DNA from: Pengzhenrongella frigida
GTDB lineage: Bacteria > Actinomycetota > Actinomycetes > Actinomycetales > Cellulomonadaceae
NCBI RefSeq assembly: GCF_004168625.1
Contig: NZ_SDWW01000014.1
Span: 24,512 to 88,511 of the forward strand
Direction of reading: 5' to 3'
Length of the DNA stretch: 64,000 nucleotides
Part shown: one piece after another, positions 25,805 through 36,179 of the stretch
Layout of the letters: each line of letters begins with the position of its first letter
How positions within the stretch are numbered: position 1 is the first letter of the stretch
Program-made: the position numbers and the translations under genes
The notes under the pieces: model-generated
Seen by the model: the letters and a program-made list of their open reading frames with translations, nothing else
The model's database searches: none
Told to the model about the DNA's origin: nothing

Positions 25805-27087
25805 CGCCCGACCGGCTCGAGGACCTCGAGCCCGCCGAGGTATCCGCGCAGGCCTTCGGGCACCCGCACGGAGCCGTCGGCCTGCTGGTGGTTCTCGAGG
25901 ATGGCGACGATCCACCGCGTGGTGCCGAGCGTGCCGTTGACCGTCGCGACCGGGCGCGTCTCGCCCGCCGACGTCCGCTCCCGGGTGTTCAGCCGGCGGG
26001 CCTGGAACGTGGTGCAGTTCGACGTCGAGGTGAGCTCGAGGTAGCGGTTCTGCGTGGGCAGCCAGGCCTCGCAGTCGAACTTGCGCGCGGCGCTCATCCC
26101 CAGGTCACCGGCCGCGGTGTCGATGACGCGGTACGGCAGCTCGACCTTGGCCAGCATGGCCTCCTCGAACCCGAGCAGGCGCCGGTGCTCGGCCGCGGCG
26201 TCCTCGACCGAGGTGTAGCTGAACATCTCGACCTTGTGGAACTGGTGCACCCGGATGATCCCGCGGGTGTCCTTGCCGTACGAGCCGGCCTCGCGCCGGT
26301 AGCAGGCCGACCAGCCGGCGTAGCGCTTGGCACCGGCGGTCAGGTCGAGGATCTCGTTCGAGTGGTACCCGGCGAGCGCGACCTCGCTGGTGCCGGTGAG
26401 GTACAGGTCGTCGGCCTCGAGCCGGTAGATCTCGTCCGCGTGCGCGCCGAGGAACCCGGTGCCGGCCATCATCTCGGGCCGGACCATCGTCGGAGTGATC
26501 ATCGGGGTGAACCCGGCCGCGAGCGCGGTGTCCATGGCCGCGTTGAGCAGCGCGAGCTCGAGCCGCGCACCGATGCCCGTGAGGAAGTAGAACCGCGAAC
26601 CGGACACCTTCGCGCCGCGCTCGGTGTCGATCGCCCCGAGCATCTCGCCGAGGGAGAGATGGTCGCGGAGCTTGAAGTCGGGGCCGTACTCGCCCGCGAA
26701 GTCGCGCGGGGTGCCTTCGGTGCGCAGCACGACGAAGTCGTCCTCGCCCCCGACGGGCACGCCGTCCTCGACCACGTTGGCGATCTTGTACGCGGTCTCG
26801 GTGAGCAGTGCGTCCGCGGCGTCGGCGTCGACCTGGCGGGCCTTGACCTCCTGGGAGAGCGCCTTGGTCCGCGCCAGCAGCGCAGCCTTGGCCTCCCCCT
26901 GCGCGACGGCGACCTGCTTGCCGAGGGTCTTCTGCTCAGCGCGGAGGCGTTCGAAGTCGCCGAGCGCCGCCCGGCGGCGTGAGTCGGCGTCGAGCACCGC
27001 GTCCACGAGGGCAGGGTCGTCGCCGCGCGCACGCTGGCTCGCGCGGACGAGATCGGGGTTTTCACGGAGGAGGCGCAGATCGATCAC
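25801..27087 (-). CDS. serS: Seryl-tRNA synthetase
   Basis: 428-residue class II aminoacyl-tRNA synthetase that charges tRNA-Ser; two serine tRNAs are in this window. The N-terminal [18 protein letters not shown] begins the long coiled-coil arm (about 25-105) that contacts the variable arm. Class II motif 2 appears as [28 protein letters not shown]. Motif 3 is near the C-terminus, followed by [18 protein letters not shown]. The length matches bacterial SerRS. Translationally coupled to the HAD gene downstream. Confidence 0.97.
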   Translation of the reverse strand: MIDLRLLRENPDLVRASQRARGDDPALVDAVLDADSRRRAALGDFERLRAEQKTLGKQVAVAQGEAKAALLARTKALSQEVKARQVDADAADALLTETAYKIANVVEDGVPVGGEDDFVVLRTEGTPRDFAGEYGPDFKLRDHLSLGEMLGAIDTERGAKVSGSRFYFLTGIGARLELALLNAAMDTALAAGFTPMITPTMVRPEMMAGTGFLGAHADEIYRLEADDLYLTGTSEVALAGYHSNEILDLTAGAKRYAGWSACYRREAGSYGKDTRGIIRVHQFHKVEMFSYTSVEDAAAEHRRLLGFEEAMLAKVELPYRVIDTAAGDLGMSAARKFDCEAWLPTQNRYLELTSTSNCTTFQARRLNTRERTSAGETRPVATVNGTLGTTRWIVAILENHQQADGSVRVPEGLRGYLGGLEVLEPVGR

Positions 27088-27168
27088 CCCCTGAGGGTAA
27101 CGACCCGAACCGGCACCCCTGCGCTACCGCCGACACCGGTCAGGACACATCGAAGCCCGTCGGGGCCC

Positions 27169-27174
27169 TACCGT
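27169..27174 (+). promoter_or_regulatory. Candidate -10 hexamer TACCGT of the diacylglycerol kinase gene
   Basis: TACCGT is followed by six bases (TACGCC) and then ATG 27181. No Shine-Dalgarno sequence lies between, which suggests a leaderless message. Confidence 0.5.
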
Positions 27175-27180
27175 TACGCC

Positions 27181-28473
27181 ATGTCGTGGTCCGAATGGCT
27201 CAGTCTCATCGCCCTGGTGCTCGCCGGCGGGGCGCTCCTGCTCTCGTTGTCGACCCGTCGCACGGCCGGGGAGCAGGCGGCTCGACGCCTCCTGGCGCCG
27301 CGGTCCGGGCCCGGCGCGGCGGCCACCGAGCCGCCCCTGCCCCCGCCGCCGCCGGCCGGCGACCTGGTCGCCTTCATCGCCAACCCGACCAAGCCGGGGG
27401 CGAGCGAGCTGCGCGAGGCCGCCATCAAGGAGTGCACCGGGCGGTCCATGCCCGAGCCCCTGTGGCTCGAGACGACGGCCGAGGACCCGGGAGTCGGTCA
27501 GGCGCGCCACGCGATCGAGCTCGGCGCGGTCGCGGTGGTCGCGGTGGGCGGCGACGGTACGGTCCGCGCGGTCGCGGAGGCCCTCGCCGGCACCGGCGTG
27601 CCGATGGGGCTCATCCCGCAGGGCACCGGAAACCTGCTTGCCCGCAACCTGGATCTGCCGCTCACCGACACCCCCGAGCTCCTGCGACTCGCGCTGACGG
27701 GCGCGGGCCGCGCGATCGACGTCGGCTGGCTACGCGTCATCCGCGAGGCCCCGGACGAGCCGGACGACGACACCGAGCCCGAGGACGACGCCGTGTCGGA
27801 CGACGGCCCGGATTCCGAGAGCACCAGATCTGATGACGGCGCTGAGTCTGATGACGGCGCTAGGTCTGATGACGGCACTGAGTCTGATGACGGCACGGTG
27901 TCGGGCGACAGCGCACCGCCCGCGGCGGACGCACCCGCCGAGCCGGCGCGCGAGCACATCTTCCTGGTCATCGCGGGCCTGGGGTTCGACGCCGCGATGG
28001 TGGCGGACACCGACGAGGACCTCAAGGCGCGGGTCGGGTGGATCGCGTACTTCGTCGCCGGAGCGCGTCACCTGCACGGTCGTCGGCCGCGGCTGACGAT
28101 CAAGATCGACGACGATCCGGTCGTCTCCCGCCGGGTGCGGAGCCTGCTGATCGGGAACTGCGGGCGCCTGCCGGGCGGCATCACGCTGCTCCCCGACGCC
28201 GTGCTCGACGACGGCTGGCTCGACATCGCGGCGATCGACACGCGGGGCGGGCTCGCCGGCTGGGCCCAGCTGCTCGGCGAGGTCGTCCTCCAGGGTGTCG
28301 GGATGCGCAACGATCTCCGGGGCAAGATCGGCCGGATCGACCACGTGCGGGCCCGTCGCATCCACGTGGTCGCCGACCGCGCGGAGGCGGTCCAGGTCGA
28401 CGGCGACGTCCTCGGCCGCGCCCTGGAGATCATCGCGAGAGTGGACGCCGGCGCGCTGATCGTCCGCGCCTGA
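27181..28473 (+). CDS. Diacylglycerol kinase catalytic-domain lipid kinase with acidic insert
   Basis: 430 residues. An N-terminal membrane helix (about 6-24) is followed by a DAGK catalytic domain: FIANPTKPG (65-73), GGDGT (123-127), GLIPQGTGNLLARNLDLP, and GLGFDA near 267-272. YegS/Rv2252-type kinases phosphorylate diacylglycerol, sphingoid bases or phosphatidylinositol precursors. An unusual acidic, Ser/Asp-rich insert at about 191-257 splits the domain and contains four SDDG repeats, coded by an 18-bp tandem repeat. The insert lies where the N- and C-terminal subdomains meet. Substrate is unknown. Confidence 0.88.
   Translation: MSWSEWLSLIALVLAGGALLLSLSTRRTAGEQAARRLLAPRSGPGAAATEPPLPPPPPAGDLVAFIANPTKPGASELREAAIKECTGRSMPEPLWLETTAEDPGVGQARHAIELGAVAVVAVGGDGTVRAVAEALAGTGVPMGLIPQGTGNLLARNLDLPLTDTPELLRLALTGAGRAIDVGWLRVIREAPDEPDDDTEPEDDAVSDDGPDSESTRSDDGAESDDGARSDDGTESDDGTVSGDSAPPAADAPAEPAREHIFLVIAGLGFDAAMVADTDEDLKARVGWIAYFVAGARHLHGRRPRLTIKIDDDPVVSRRVRSLLIGNCGRLPGGITLLPDAVLDDGWLDIAAIDTRGGLAGWAQLLGEVVLQGVGMRNDLRGKIGRIDHVRARRIHVVADRAEAVQVDGDVLGRALEIIARVDAGALIVRA
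27829..27896. repeat. 18-bp tandem repeat coding SDDG units
   Basis: TCTGATGACGGC starts at 27829, 27847, 27865 and 27883, each 18 bp apart. The copies are AT-richer than surrounding codons (TCTGAT instead of TCGGAC), which points to recent expansion of one unit. Confidence 0.85.
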
Positions 28474-28488
28474 CCCGCCTCGACCGGT

Positions 28489-29442
28489 TCAGCAACCCCT
28501 GCGCAGGGTGGCCAGCCAGTCACGGGCGGCAGCGAAGTCGGCGTCGTTGGTGCCCGGGGCGACCTCGGTCACCGCGCCGTCGGCCCTGGGGTAGGACCCG
28601 AGGAAGCGCACGTGCGGGCACACGCGGTGCAACCCGATCAGCGCCTCCGCGACCCGCTCGTCGGCGAGGTGGCCCTCGGCGTCGATCGAGAACGAGTACC
28701 GGCCGAGCAGGTCGCCGAGCGGCCGCGACTCGATCCGCGACAGGTTGACCCCGCGCGCGGCGAACTGCTCGAGCATCGCGAGCAGGGCGCCCGACTCGTT
28801 GCTGGCCAGGTGCACCACGAGGGAGGTCTTGTCCGCGCCGGTCGGGGCCGGCAGGGCGCCGGGCAGGCCGACGACGACGAACCGGGTCACGGCCGACTCG
28901 TTGTCCGCGACGTGCTCGGCGAGGATCTCGAGCCCGTAGAGCTCGGCGCTGAGCGGTGCGACCAGCGCCGCGTCGAACCCGGGGTCGTGCTCCGGCGCGA
29001 GGTCCGCGAGCAGCGCGCCCGCAGCGGCGGTCGAGGTCGCCGGGACGTGCACGGCGACCGGGAGGTTCACGTTGAACCAGCGCCGGCACTGCGCCCAGGC
29101 GTGCGGGTGGGTCGACACCCGCGTGACGTCGGCGAGCACCGTCCCCGGCCGGGCCGCGAGCACGAACGACACCGGGACCACCACCTCGCGCAGCAGCACG
29201 AGCGCGTCCCCGGTCGCGAGCGTGTCGAGGGTCGCGGTGACGCCACCCTCGACGGAGTTCTCGATGGGCACGACGGCGAAGTCCGCGCGCCCCGAGCGCA
29301 CGGCCTCGAGCGCGGAGATGACGTCGACCATCGGGACGTACTCGGCCTCGTCCGGCCCGGCGAACTGCCGCAGCGCCGCCTCGGTGAACGTCCCCGCAGG
29401 TCCGAGGTAGGCGTAGCGCGGCAGGCGGGTCGGACCGGACAT
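28489..29442 (-). CDS. pheA: Prephenate dehydratase
   Basis: 317-residue enzyme converting prephenate to phenylpyruvate in phenylalanine synthesis. The catalytic TRF motif is T186-R187-F188 in NESAVTRFVVVG. YLGPAGTFTEAAL and VVPIENSVEGGV mark the substrate-binding halves. The C-terminal ACT domain has GAL (218-220) and ESRP (238-241), the allosteric phenylalanine-binding motifs. It is a stand-alone enzyme without chorismate mutase, as usual in actinobacteria. Stops of this gene and the kinase gene are 15 bp apart. Confidence 0.95.
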   Translation of the reverse strand: MSGPTRLPRYAYLGPAGTFTEAALRQFAGPDEAEYVPMVDVISALEAVRSGRADFAVVPIENSVEGGVTATLDTLATGDALVLLREVVVPVSFVLAARPGTVLADVTRVSTHPHAWAQCRRWFNVNLPVAVHVPATSTAAAGALLADLAPEHDPGFDAALVAPLSAELYGLEILAEHVADNESAVTRFVVVGLPGALPAPTGADKTSLVVHLASNESGALLAMLEQFAARGVNLSRIESRPLGDLLGRYSFSIDAEGHLADERVAEALIGLHRVCPHVRFLGSYPRADGAVTEVAPGTNDADFAAARDWLATLRRGC

Positions 29443-29526
29443 CAGCGGTCTCCTTCAGAAGCGGAACGTCGGCGGGGTGCCGCCGACGTTCGCGCCGGAG
29501 GCGGGCCGAGCCTAACGCGCCGCCCG

Positions 29527-29532
29527 TAGGCT
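29527..29532 (+). promoter_or_regulatory. Candidate -10 hexamer TAGGCT of the large membrane protein gene
   Basis: TAGGCT, six bases GGGCCG, then ATG 29539. The spacing fits a leaderless transcript. The hexamer equals that before the gene at 16051. Confidence 0.5.
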
Positions 29533-29538
29533 GGGCCG

Positions 29539-31986
29539 ATGCCCCGTCCCCCCGGCCTCGTCCGTGCCGTCTCCGCCGCGGCGGCAGTGACGGTCGGGGT
29601 GCTGGCGGTCTTCGGCGGGGCCCTGCCGGCCGGCGCTGTTGGTGCCACGGCCGGCGACACGGTGGCCGCCGCGGTTGCCGCCGCGGAGAGCGAGCCGAAC
29701 CCCGTCGTCGTCATCGGCGCGACCGGGCTGCGCTGGGAGGACGTCGGCGCGCTCACCACCCCCGCGCTGTGGGACCTCTCCCGCACCGGAGCGGTGGGCA
29801 CGATCGCGGCGCGCAGCCTGCGTCCGTCCGCCTGCCCGGCCGACGGCTGGCTCGCCGTCTCCGCCGGTGCCCGCGCCTCCGACCTGGCCAGCGACCCCTA
29901 CGGCACGTGTCGACGGCTCCGCGAGCCGGGTACCGACCTTCTCGTCCCCGGCTGGGCCGACTACCTCGAGTCCGCCGCCCAGGGGAACTACGGCGCGCAG
30001 CCCGGTCTGCTCGGGGACACCCTGGCCTCGGCCGGCGTGACCGCCACCGGGGTCGGACCCGGGGCCGCCGTCGCGCTGGCCGACTCGGACGGCCGACCGG
30101 TCGGCGAGCACGTGCGCCTGCCGGCGACGGCCAATGGGCTGACCAAGACCGTCGAGACGGCCCTCGAGACGTCCCAGCTCGTGGTGATCGACGTCGGCAC
30201 GGTCCGCGACCCCGGCCAGCTCACCGTCGACCGACCGGCGTCCGCCCTGGACACCGACGGCGACGGCCAGCCCGACCCGGGGGCCACCGCGCTCCCCGAG
30301 CCCGGCGAGATCCTCGAAGGTGACCTCACCGCCCCCGACGCGGTGACCGAACCGGCGCGCTCGGAACAGGTCCGGACCATCGACGAGCGCATCCGCGCCG
30401 TGCTCGAGGCCGTCGACGAGTCCGGTCAGGACACCACCGTGCTCGTCGCGTCGCTCGCCGACTCGGGCCGACAGCCGCACCTGCAGCTCGCGGCCGCAGC
30501 CGGGCCGAGCGCGCTCGCGACCGGGGAGCCGTACGAGGAGAACCTGCTCGAGTCGCGCTCGACCCGCCAGCCCGGGTACCTCATGCCGACGGACATCACG
30601 CCGACCATCCTGTCCGCGCTCGACCTCCGGGACCAGGTGACCCCCGGTGCCCTGGTGGGGTCACCCGCGACCGGTGTGCCCGGCCCGCCGCTCGCGAGCC
30701 AACGGGTCGCCGCGATGGTCGACCAGGACCGGCACGCCTGGGCGGTCCGGCCCCTGGTGGCGCCGTTCTTCATGCTCCTCATCGTCATCAACCTCATCCT
30801 GTACGGCCTGGTGACCCTCGGCCTGAACGGCGTCGTCCTCGCGCGGCTGAGCAGCGGACTGAGCCGCGCGCTGCCGGGCCGGATCGGGCGCGCGGTCGCG
30901 GACGGGATGACGAGCCAGCCGGGGATGGTCCTCGGCGCGCTCCGGATCGCCGGCGTCGCCGTCGCGTCCATCCCCGTGGCGACGTTCCTGGCCAACCTCA
31001 CGCCGTGGTGGCGCGTCCAGCCGGCGTCGTACGCGCTGACCGCGCTCATCATCGGCTGGGTCGCCGTCATCACGGCGCTCGCGCTGCTGCCGCGCTGGAA
31101 GTCGTGGCTGCTCGGACCGCTCGGGGTCGTCGCGGCGATCACCGCCGCCGTCATCGCCGTCGACATCGCCACCGGCGCGCGGCTCCAGATCTCTGCGCTG
31201 ATGGGTGTCCAACCGCTGGTGGGCGCCCGGTTCTACGGGTTCAACAACCAGGCATTCGCGTTGTTCGCCGCGTCGACCGTCCTGCTCGCCGTCGCGTTCG
31301 CCAACCCGCTGGTCAAACGCGGACGGCCGGGCTGGGCGGCGGCGGTCGTCGCCATCGTCGGCGTGGTGGCCACCGCGCTCGACGGACTTCCGAGCGTCGG
31401 CGCCGACTTCGGCGGCCCCCCGGCGCTCGTGCCCGCGTTCGCGGTGCTGGCCCTGCTCGCCGGGGGGATCCGGATCGGCTGGGTCAAGGCGCTGGGAATC
31501 CTCGGTGCCGCGGCCGCCGTCGTCATCAGCTTCGCGGTGGTCGACTGGCTGCGGCCCGCCGACTCCCAGACGCACCTCGGTCGCTTCGTGCAGACCGTGC
31601 TCGACGGCGGGATCTGGCCGGTGATCACCCGCAAGGCCTCCCAGAACATCGAGATCCTGTTCGGCAACGCGCTGACCCTGCTCGCCATCGCGGGCATCGC
31701 GCTCGTCGTCCTCGTGCTCGGCCGGCCGTTGCGGGCCATCGCGAGCGCGCCCGACGGCGGGCCGTTCGGCTGGCTCTCGGCCGGCGCGCCGCTCACACAG
31801 CTCGGCACCGATGCGCCGATGCTCCGTCCGGGGCTGGTCGCGCTGGCGATCGCCCTCGGGATCGGCTTCGCCCTCAACGACTCGGGCGTCGTCATCCCCG
31901 CGGTGGGCATCACGGTGGTCGTCCCGCTGCTGGTGGCCGCCTGCGCGGGCTGGATGCTGAGCGTCCGCCCCCGCCAGCCGCGCTGA
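29539..31986 (+). CDS. Large actinobacterial membrane protein with alkaline-phosphatase-like extracellular domain
   Basis: 815 residues, no assigned function. A signal-like helix (about 8-32) precedes an extracellular domain of about 370 residues. That domain opens PNPVVVIGATGLRWEDVGAL and has TPALWDLSRTGAVG, a pattern like the first metal-site strand of alkaline-phosphatase/sulfatase folds, although the key nucleophile is not obvious. From about 400 on there are some ten membrane helices, with RFYGFNNQAFALFA between two of them. It follows pheA divergently; such proteins are common in actinobacterial genomes near pheA and serS. A cell-envelope role is a guess. Confidence 0.7.
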   Translation: MPRPPGLVRAVSAAAAVTVGVLAVFGGALPAGAVGATAGDTVAAAVAAAESEPNPVVVIGATGLRWEDVGALTTPALWDLSRTGAVGTIAARSLRPSACPADGWLAVSAGARASDLASDPYGTCRRLREPGTDLLVPGWADYLESAAQGNYGAQPGLLGDTLASAGVTATGVGPGAAVALADSDGRPVGEHVRLPATANGLTKTVETALETSQLVVIDVGTVRDPGQLTVDRPASALDTDGDGQPDPGATALPEPGEILEGDLTAPDAVTEPARSEQVRTIDERIRAVLEAVDESGQDTTVLVASLADSGRQPHLQLAAAAGPSALATGEPYEENLLESRSTRQPGYLMPTDITPTILSALDLRDQVTPGALVGSPATGVPGPPLASQRVAAMVDQDRHAWAVRPLVAPFFMLLIVINLILYGLVTLGLNGVVLARLSSGLSRALPGRIGRAVADGMTSQPGMVLGALRIAGVAVASIPVATFLANLTPWWRVQPASYALTALIIGWVAVITALALLPRWKSWLLGPLGVVAAITAAVIAVDIATGARLQISALMGVQPLVGARFYGFNNQAFALFAASTVLLAVAFANPLVKRGRPGWAAAVVAIVGVVATALDGLPSVGADFGGPPALVPAFAVLALLAGGIRIGWVKALGILGAAAAVVISFAVVDWLRPADSQTHLGRFVQTVLDGGIWPVITRKASQNIEILFGNALTLLAIAGIALVVLVLGRPLRAIASAPDGGPFGWLSAGAPLTQLGTDAPMLRPGLVALAIALGIGFALNDSGVVIPAVGITVVVPLLVAACAGWMLSVRPRQPR

Positions 31987-32073
31987 CTCACGGCGGCGCG
32001 GACTCACCCGACCTCGCGGGCACGACGACACGCGGGTGCGACGACGCAGGCGTGACCGGCGTGCGAGTCGGCG

Positions 32074-33087
32074 CTATCGGTGGGTCGGGGGGACGTGCGG
32101 CGGGGCGACCTTGTCCCGGATAGCGCCCGCGGCGCCGCGCACGCGTCGGTTCGTCACCGCGAGCATGACGTCGCGGTACTGGGCTGCGCGGTGCAGCTGG
32201 CCCTTCAGATCGGTGCCCGACGGGCGGTGCCGCAGCTCGCACGGCACCTCGACCGCCACGTAGCCCTGCCGGAGCAGGTCGATCGTCATCCCGGTCTCGA
32301 CGCCCCAGCCGCGTGCGAGCGGCGTGGCGGCCTCGAAGGCTTCGCGGGTCAGGCAACGCATCCCGGACAGCGGCTGCGTCGGCGTCCAGCCGGTGAGCGA
32401 CGCGATCGCCCGACGTGCGGCGCCGACGACGATCCCACGCCCGCCCGCCCCGACCTGCGGCGGCAGCAGCGCGATGGACAGGTCGGCGGCGTGCTCGAAC
32501 ACGGGCGGAACCAGGGGTGCGGTGTTCACGGCGCTGTCACCCAGGTCGCCGTCGATGAACAGCAGCAGCCGCGGCGGCCGGTCCTCGGTGTCACGCATCG
32601 CGACGATCGCCGCGCCCGTCTCCATGGCGGCGGCCTTGCCGCGGTTGTGCGAGTGGCGCACCACGACGGCGCCCGCCTCGCGTGCGACGTGCTGCGTGTT
32701 GTCCGCGCTGCCGTCGTCGACGACGAGCACGAGGTCGACGTGGGGGATCGCGCGTGCCGACCGGACCGTCGCGGCGATCCGGCGGGCCTCGTCCTTGGCC
32801 GGGATGATCACGGCGACCCGCTGACGGGGTCGACCGGCGTGGGCGACCTTGTGCGTCGGGGAGGTGATGCCCGGGCCCGGGGCCGCCGCGCCGCGCGCAG
32901 CCTTGCGCAGCTTGCGACCGCGCCTGCCCTTGACCGGAGTCGACTCGGCCGCGCCGTCGGCGAGACTCTCGTCGGCGCCGCTCTCAAGTCCGGCGCTCTC
33001 AGGTCCGGGAGCCCCGACCTCGGCGGCGTCGACCGCCCGGTCCCCTGCCCCCGCACCCTCGCCGGTTCCGGCCGTCTCCCCAGTCAC
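32074..33087 (-). CDS. Glycosyltransferase family 2
   Basis: 337 residues. An N-terminal low-complexity acidic stretch (about 1-75) with a basic patch (KGRRGRKLRKAA) precedes the GT-A domain. Motifs are RVAVIIPAKDEARRI, LVVDDGSADNT and LLFIDGDLGD, the last being the metal-binding region. It resembles UDP-glucose:polyprenol-phosphate transferases and glucosyl-3-phosphoglycerate synthases but lacks membrane helices. GTG 33087 is chosen because TAGGGT lies seven bases before it; GTG 33096 is possible. Next to DUF5926, an arrangement found in other actinobacteria. Confidence 0.82.
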   Translation of the reverse strand: MTGETAGTGEGAGAGDRAVDAAEVGAPGPESAGLESGADESLADGAAESTPVKGRRGRKLRKAARGAAAPGPGITSPTHKVAHAGRPRQRVAVIIPAKDEARRIAATVRSARAIPHVDLVLVVDDGSADNTQHVAREAGAVVVRHSHNRGKAAAMETGAAIVAMRDTEDRPPRLLLFIDGDLGDSAVNTAPLVPPVFEHAADLSIALLPPQVGAGGRGIVVGAARRAIASLTGWTPTQPLSGMRCLTREAFEAATPLARGWGVETGMTIDLLRQGYVAVEVPCELRHRPSGTDLKGQLHRAAQYRDVMLAVTNRRVRGAAGAIRDKVAPPHVPPTHR

Positions 33088-33094
33088 GAGTTCC

Positions 33095-33100
33095 ACCCTA
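33095..33100 (-). promoter_or_regulatory. Candidate -10 hexamer TAGGGT of the glycosyltransferase gene
   Basis: On the minus strand TAGGGT, GGAACTC, then GTG 33087, a seven-base gap. The upstream alternative start GTG 33096 would fall inside this hexamer, which favours 33087 if the message is leaderless. Confidence 0.4.
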
Positions 33101-33149
33101 GCCACGCGTGCCGGCTGGGCCGTGCCGCCGCGCTCCCGGTCGGCACCGA

Positions 33150-33977
33150 TCAGCGCAGGGTGACCTGGCGGGAGACGAGCCCCGCGCGGGCCCGACGGGC
33201 GTTGGAGTCGAGCGGGGACGTGTCCGCGAGCGCCGCCTCGAGCCGGGTGAGGAACTCGCGCGCGGGCTCCTCCACGTCGGCCGCCTCGGTGCCGGGCGTG
33301 AGGTCCCAGACGGGGACGACGACGCCGGTCGAACGGAAGTACCCGACGAGCTTGCCGCCGGCGATCCCGGCCTCGCGGGCCCCGTGCAGCCGGGCGAGCG
33401 CGTCGACGAGCTGCTGCTCGTCGTACGGCATGGCCCACCGCAGGTACTCGCGGTCGCGCATGCGGCACCAGTACGCGGAGTCCACGCCGGAGAGCTTGGT
33501 CGTCGGGATGATGGACTCGTTCGCCTGCTCGAGCGACGCCCGGACCTCATCGTTGACGTCGGTGTCAGGCGCGAGCCAGTAGTCGAAGCCGTCGTGGACG
33601 GTGACGTCGAACGGCACGGTCGGGTCGAGCACGTCCTGGAGCCGCGGGCCGGGGCCGGGGGCGGTCGCCGTGTCGACCGGCGTCCCGGGCTCGAGCTCGA
33701 GCGCCTCGAGCAGCACGGCGGCGACGTCGCGGCTCGGGTCGCCGAACCCGGAGCTGGTCTGCAGGGCGACGAGCACGACGCCGTCGGCCCGGTGCAGGGC
33801 AGGCCACGCCATCGGCAGCACGGTGGTGATGACGACGTCGCGGGAGCCGTACTCCGCGGTCGTGCGTGCGGTCGCGGTGGCGGCGGGGACGACCTCGCGC
33901 ATCGCGACCCAGTCGGGCTCGCCGGCGAGCCCCTCGAACGGGCGCAGCACGAACTCGACAGAAGGTTTCTTGGCCAT
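33150..33977 (-). CDS. DUF5926 family protein
   Basis: 275-residue cytoplasmic protein of an actinobacterial family without known function. Recognisable parts are the N-terminal MAKKPSVEFVLRPFEGL, the strand VVITTVLPMAWPALHR, the central YWCRMRDREYLRWAMPYDE and the end SPLDSNARRARAGL. No catalytic motif is apparent. It lies 62 bp upstream of the glycosyltransferase gene on the same strand. The start is ATG 33977; there is little evidence of a ribosome binding site. Assignment rests on memory of the family, not on a search. Confidence 0.72.
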   Translation of the reverse strand: MAKKPSVEFVLRPFEGLAGEPDWVAMREVVPAATATARTTAEYGSRDVVITTVLPMAWPALHRADGVVLVALQTSSGFGDPSRDVAAVLLEALELEPGTPVDTATAPGPGPRLQDVLDPTVPFDVTVHDGFDYWLAPDTDVNDEVRASLEQANESIIPTTKLSGVDSAYWCRMRDREYLRWAMPYDEQQLVDALARLHGAREAGIAGGKLVGYFRSTGVVVPVWDLTPGTEAADVEEPAREFLTRLEAALADTSPLDSNARRARAGLVSRQVTLR

Positions 33978-34030
33978 CCCCGCAGCGTACCGGCGTCCTG
34001 CCCGACCCCACCCATCCGCCCCCGAGGGGT

Positions 34031-34369
34031 CTAGGTGACGGGGAGGCCGGCGCGGGCCCAGGCGACCATGCCGCCGTCGAGGTTCGCCGCGTCGTACCCG
34101 GCGCCGTTGAGCCAGGCCGTGGCGCGTGCGGAGCGGGTGCCGGAGTGGCACACGAGGAGCAGGCGCCCGCCGACGGGGAGCTCGCCCACGCGTGCCGTCA
34201 GGTCGCCGAGCGGGACGTGCACCGCACCCGGCGCGTGCCCCTCGTCCCACTCGCTCCGCTCGCGCACGTCCACCAGCGTCGTGCCGGTCGCGATGGGCGC
34301 GGTCGGGTCGAGGTCGGCAGGGACGACGGCGGGAACCGGCGAGAGCATCGGGACCAGAGGCGAGGACAT
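34031..34369 (-). CDS. Rhodanese-like domain protein
   Basis: 112-residue single rhodanese domain. The fold signature [23 protein letters not shown] is followed by the active-site loop [13 protein letters not shown], with Cys as the sulfur carrier, and by [20 protein letters not shown] at the C-terminus. GlpE/PspE-like proteins move sulfane sulfur to acceptors such as cyanide or thioredoxin. The gene is divergent from pgm, with 62 bp between starts. Confidence 0.92.
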   Translation of the reverse strand: MSSPLVPMLSPVPAVVPADLDPTAPIATGTTLVDVRERSEWDEGHAPGAVHVPLGDLTARVGELPVGGRLLLVCHSGTRSARATAWLNGAGYDAANLDGGMVAWARAGLPVT

Positions 34370-34431
34370 CGCGCCAGACTACGGGTCGGACGCTGCGGCG
34401 CTCCCGGCACAGGAGTGAGAGCATCGACGCC

Positions 34432-36117
<1,686 letters not shown>

Positions 36118-36179
36118 GCGCGCTGGCCTGAGCGACCAGCACCGGTCGCTGTCTCGACCGGATGGGAGAGAATGGCCGC

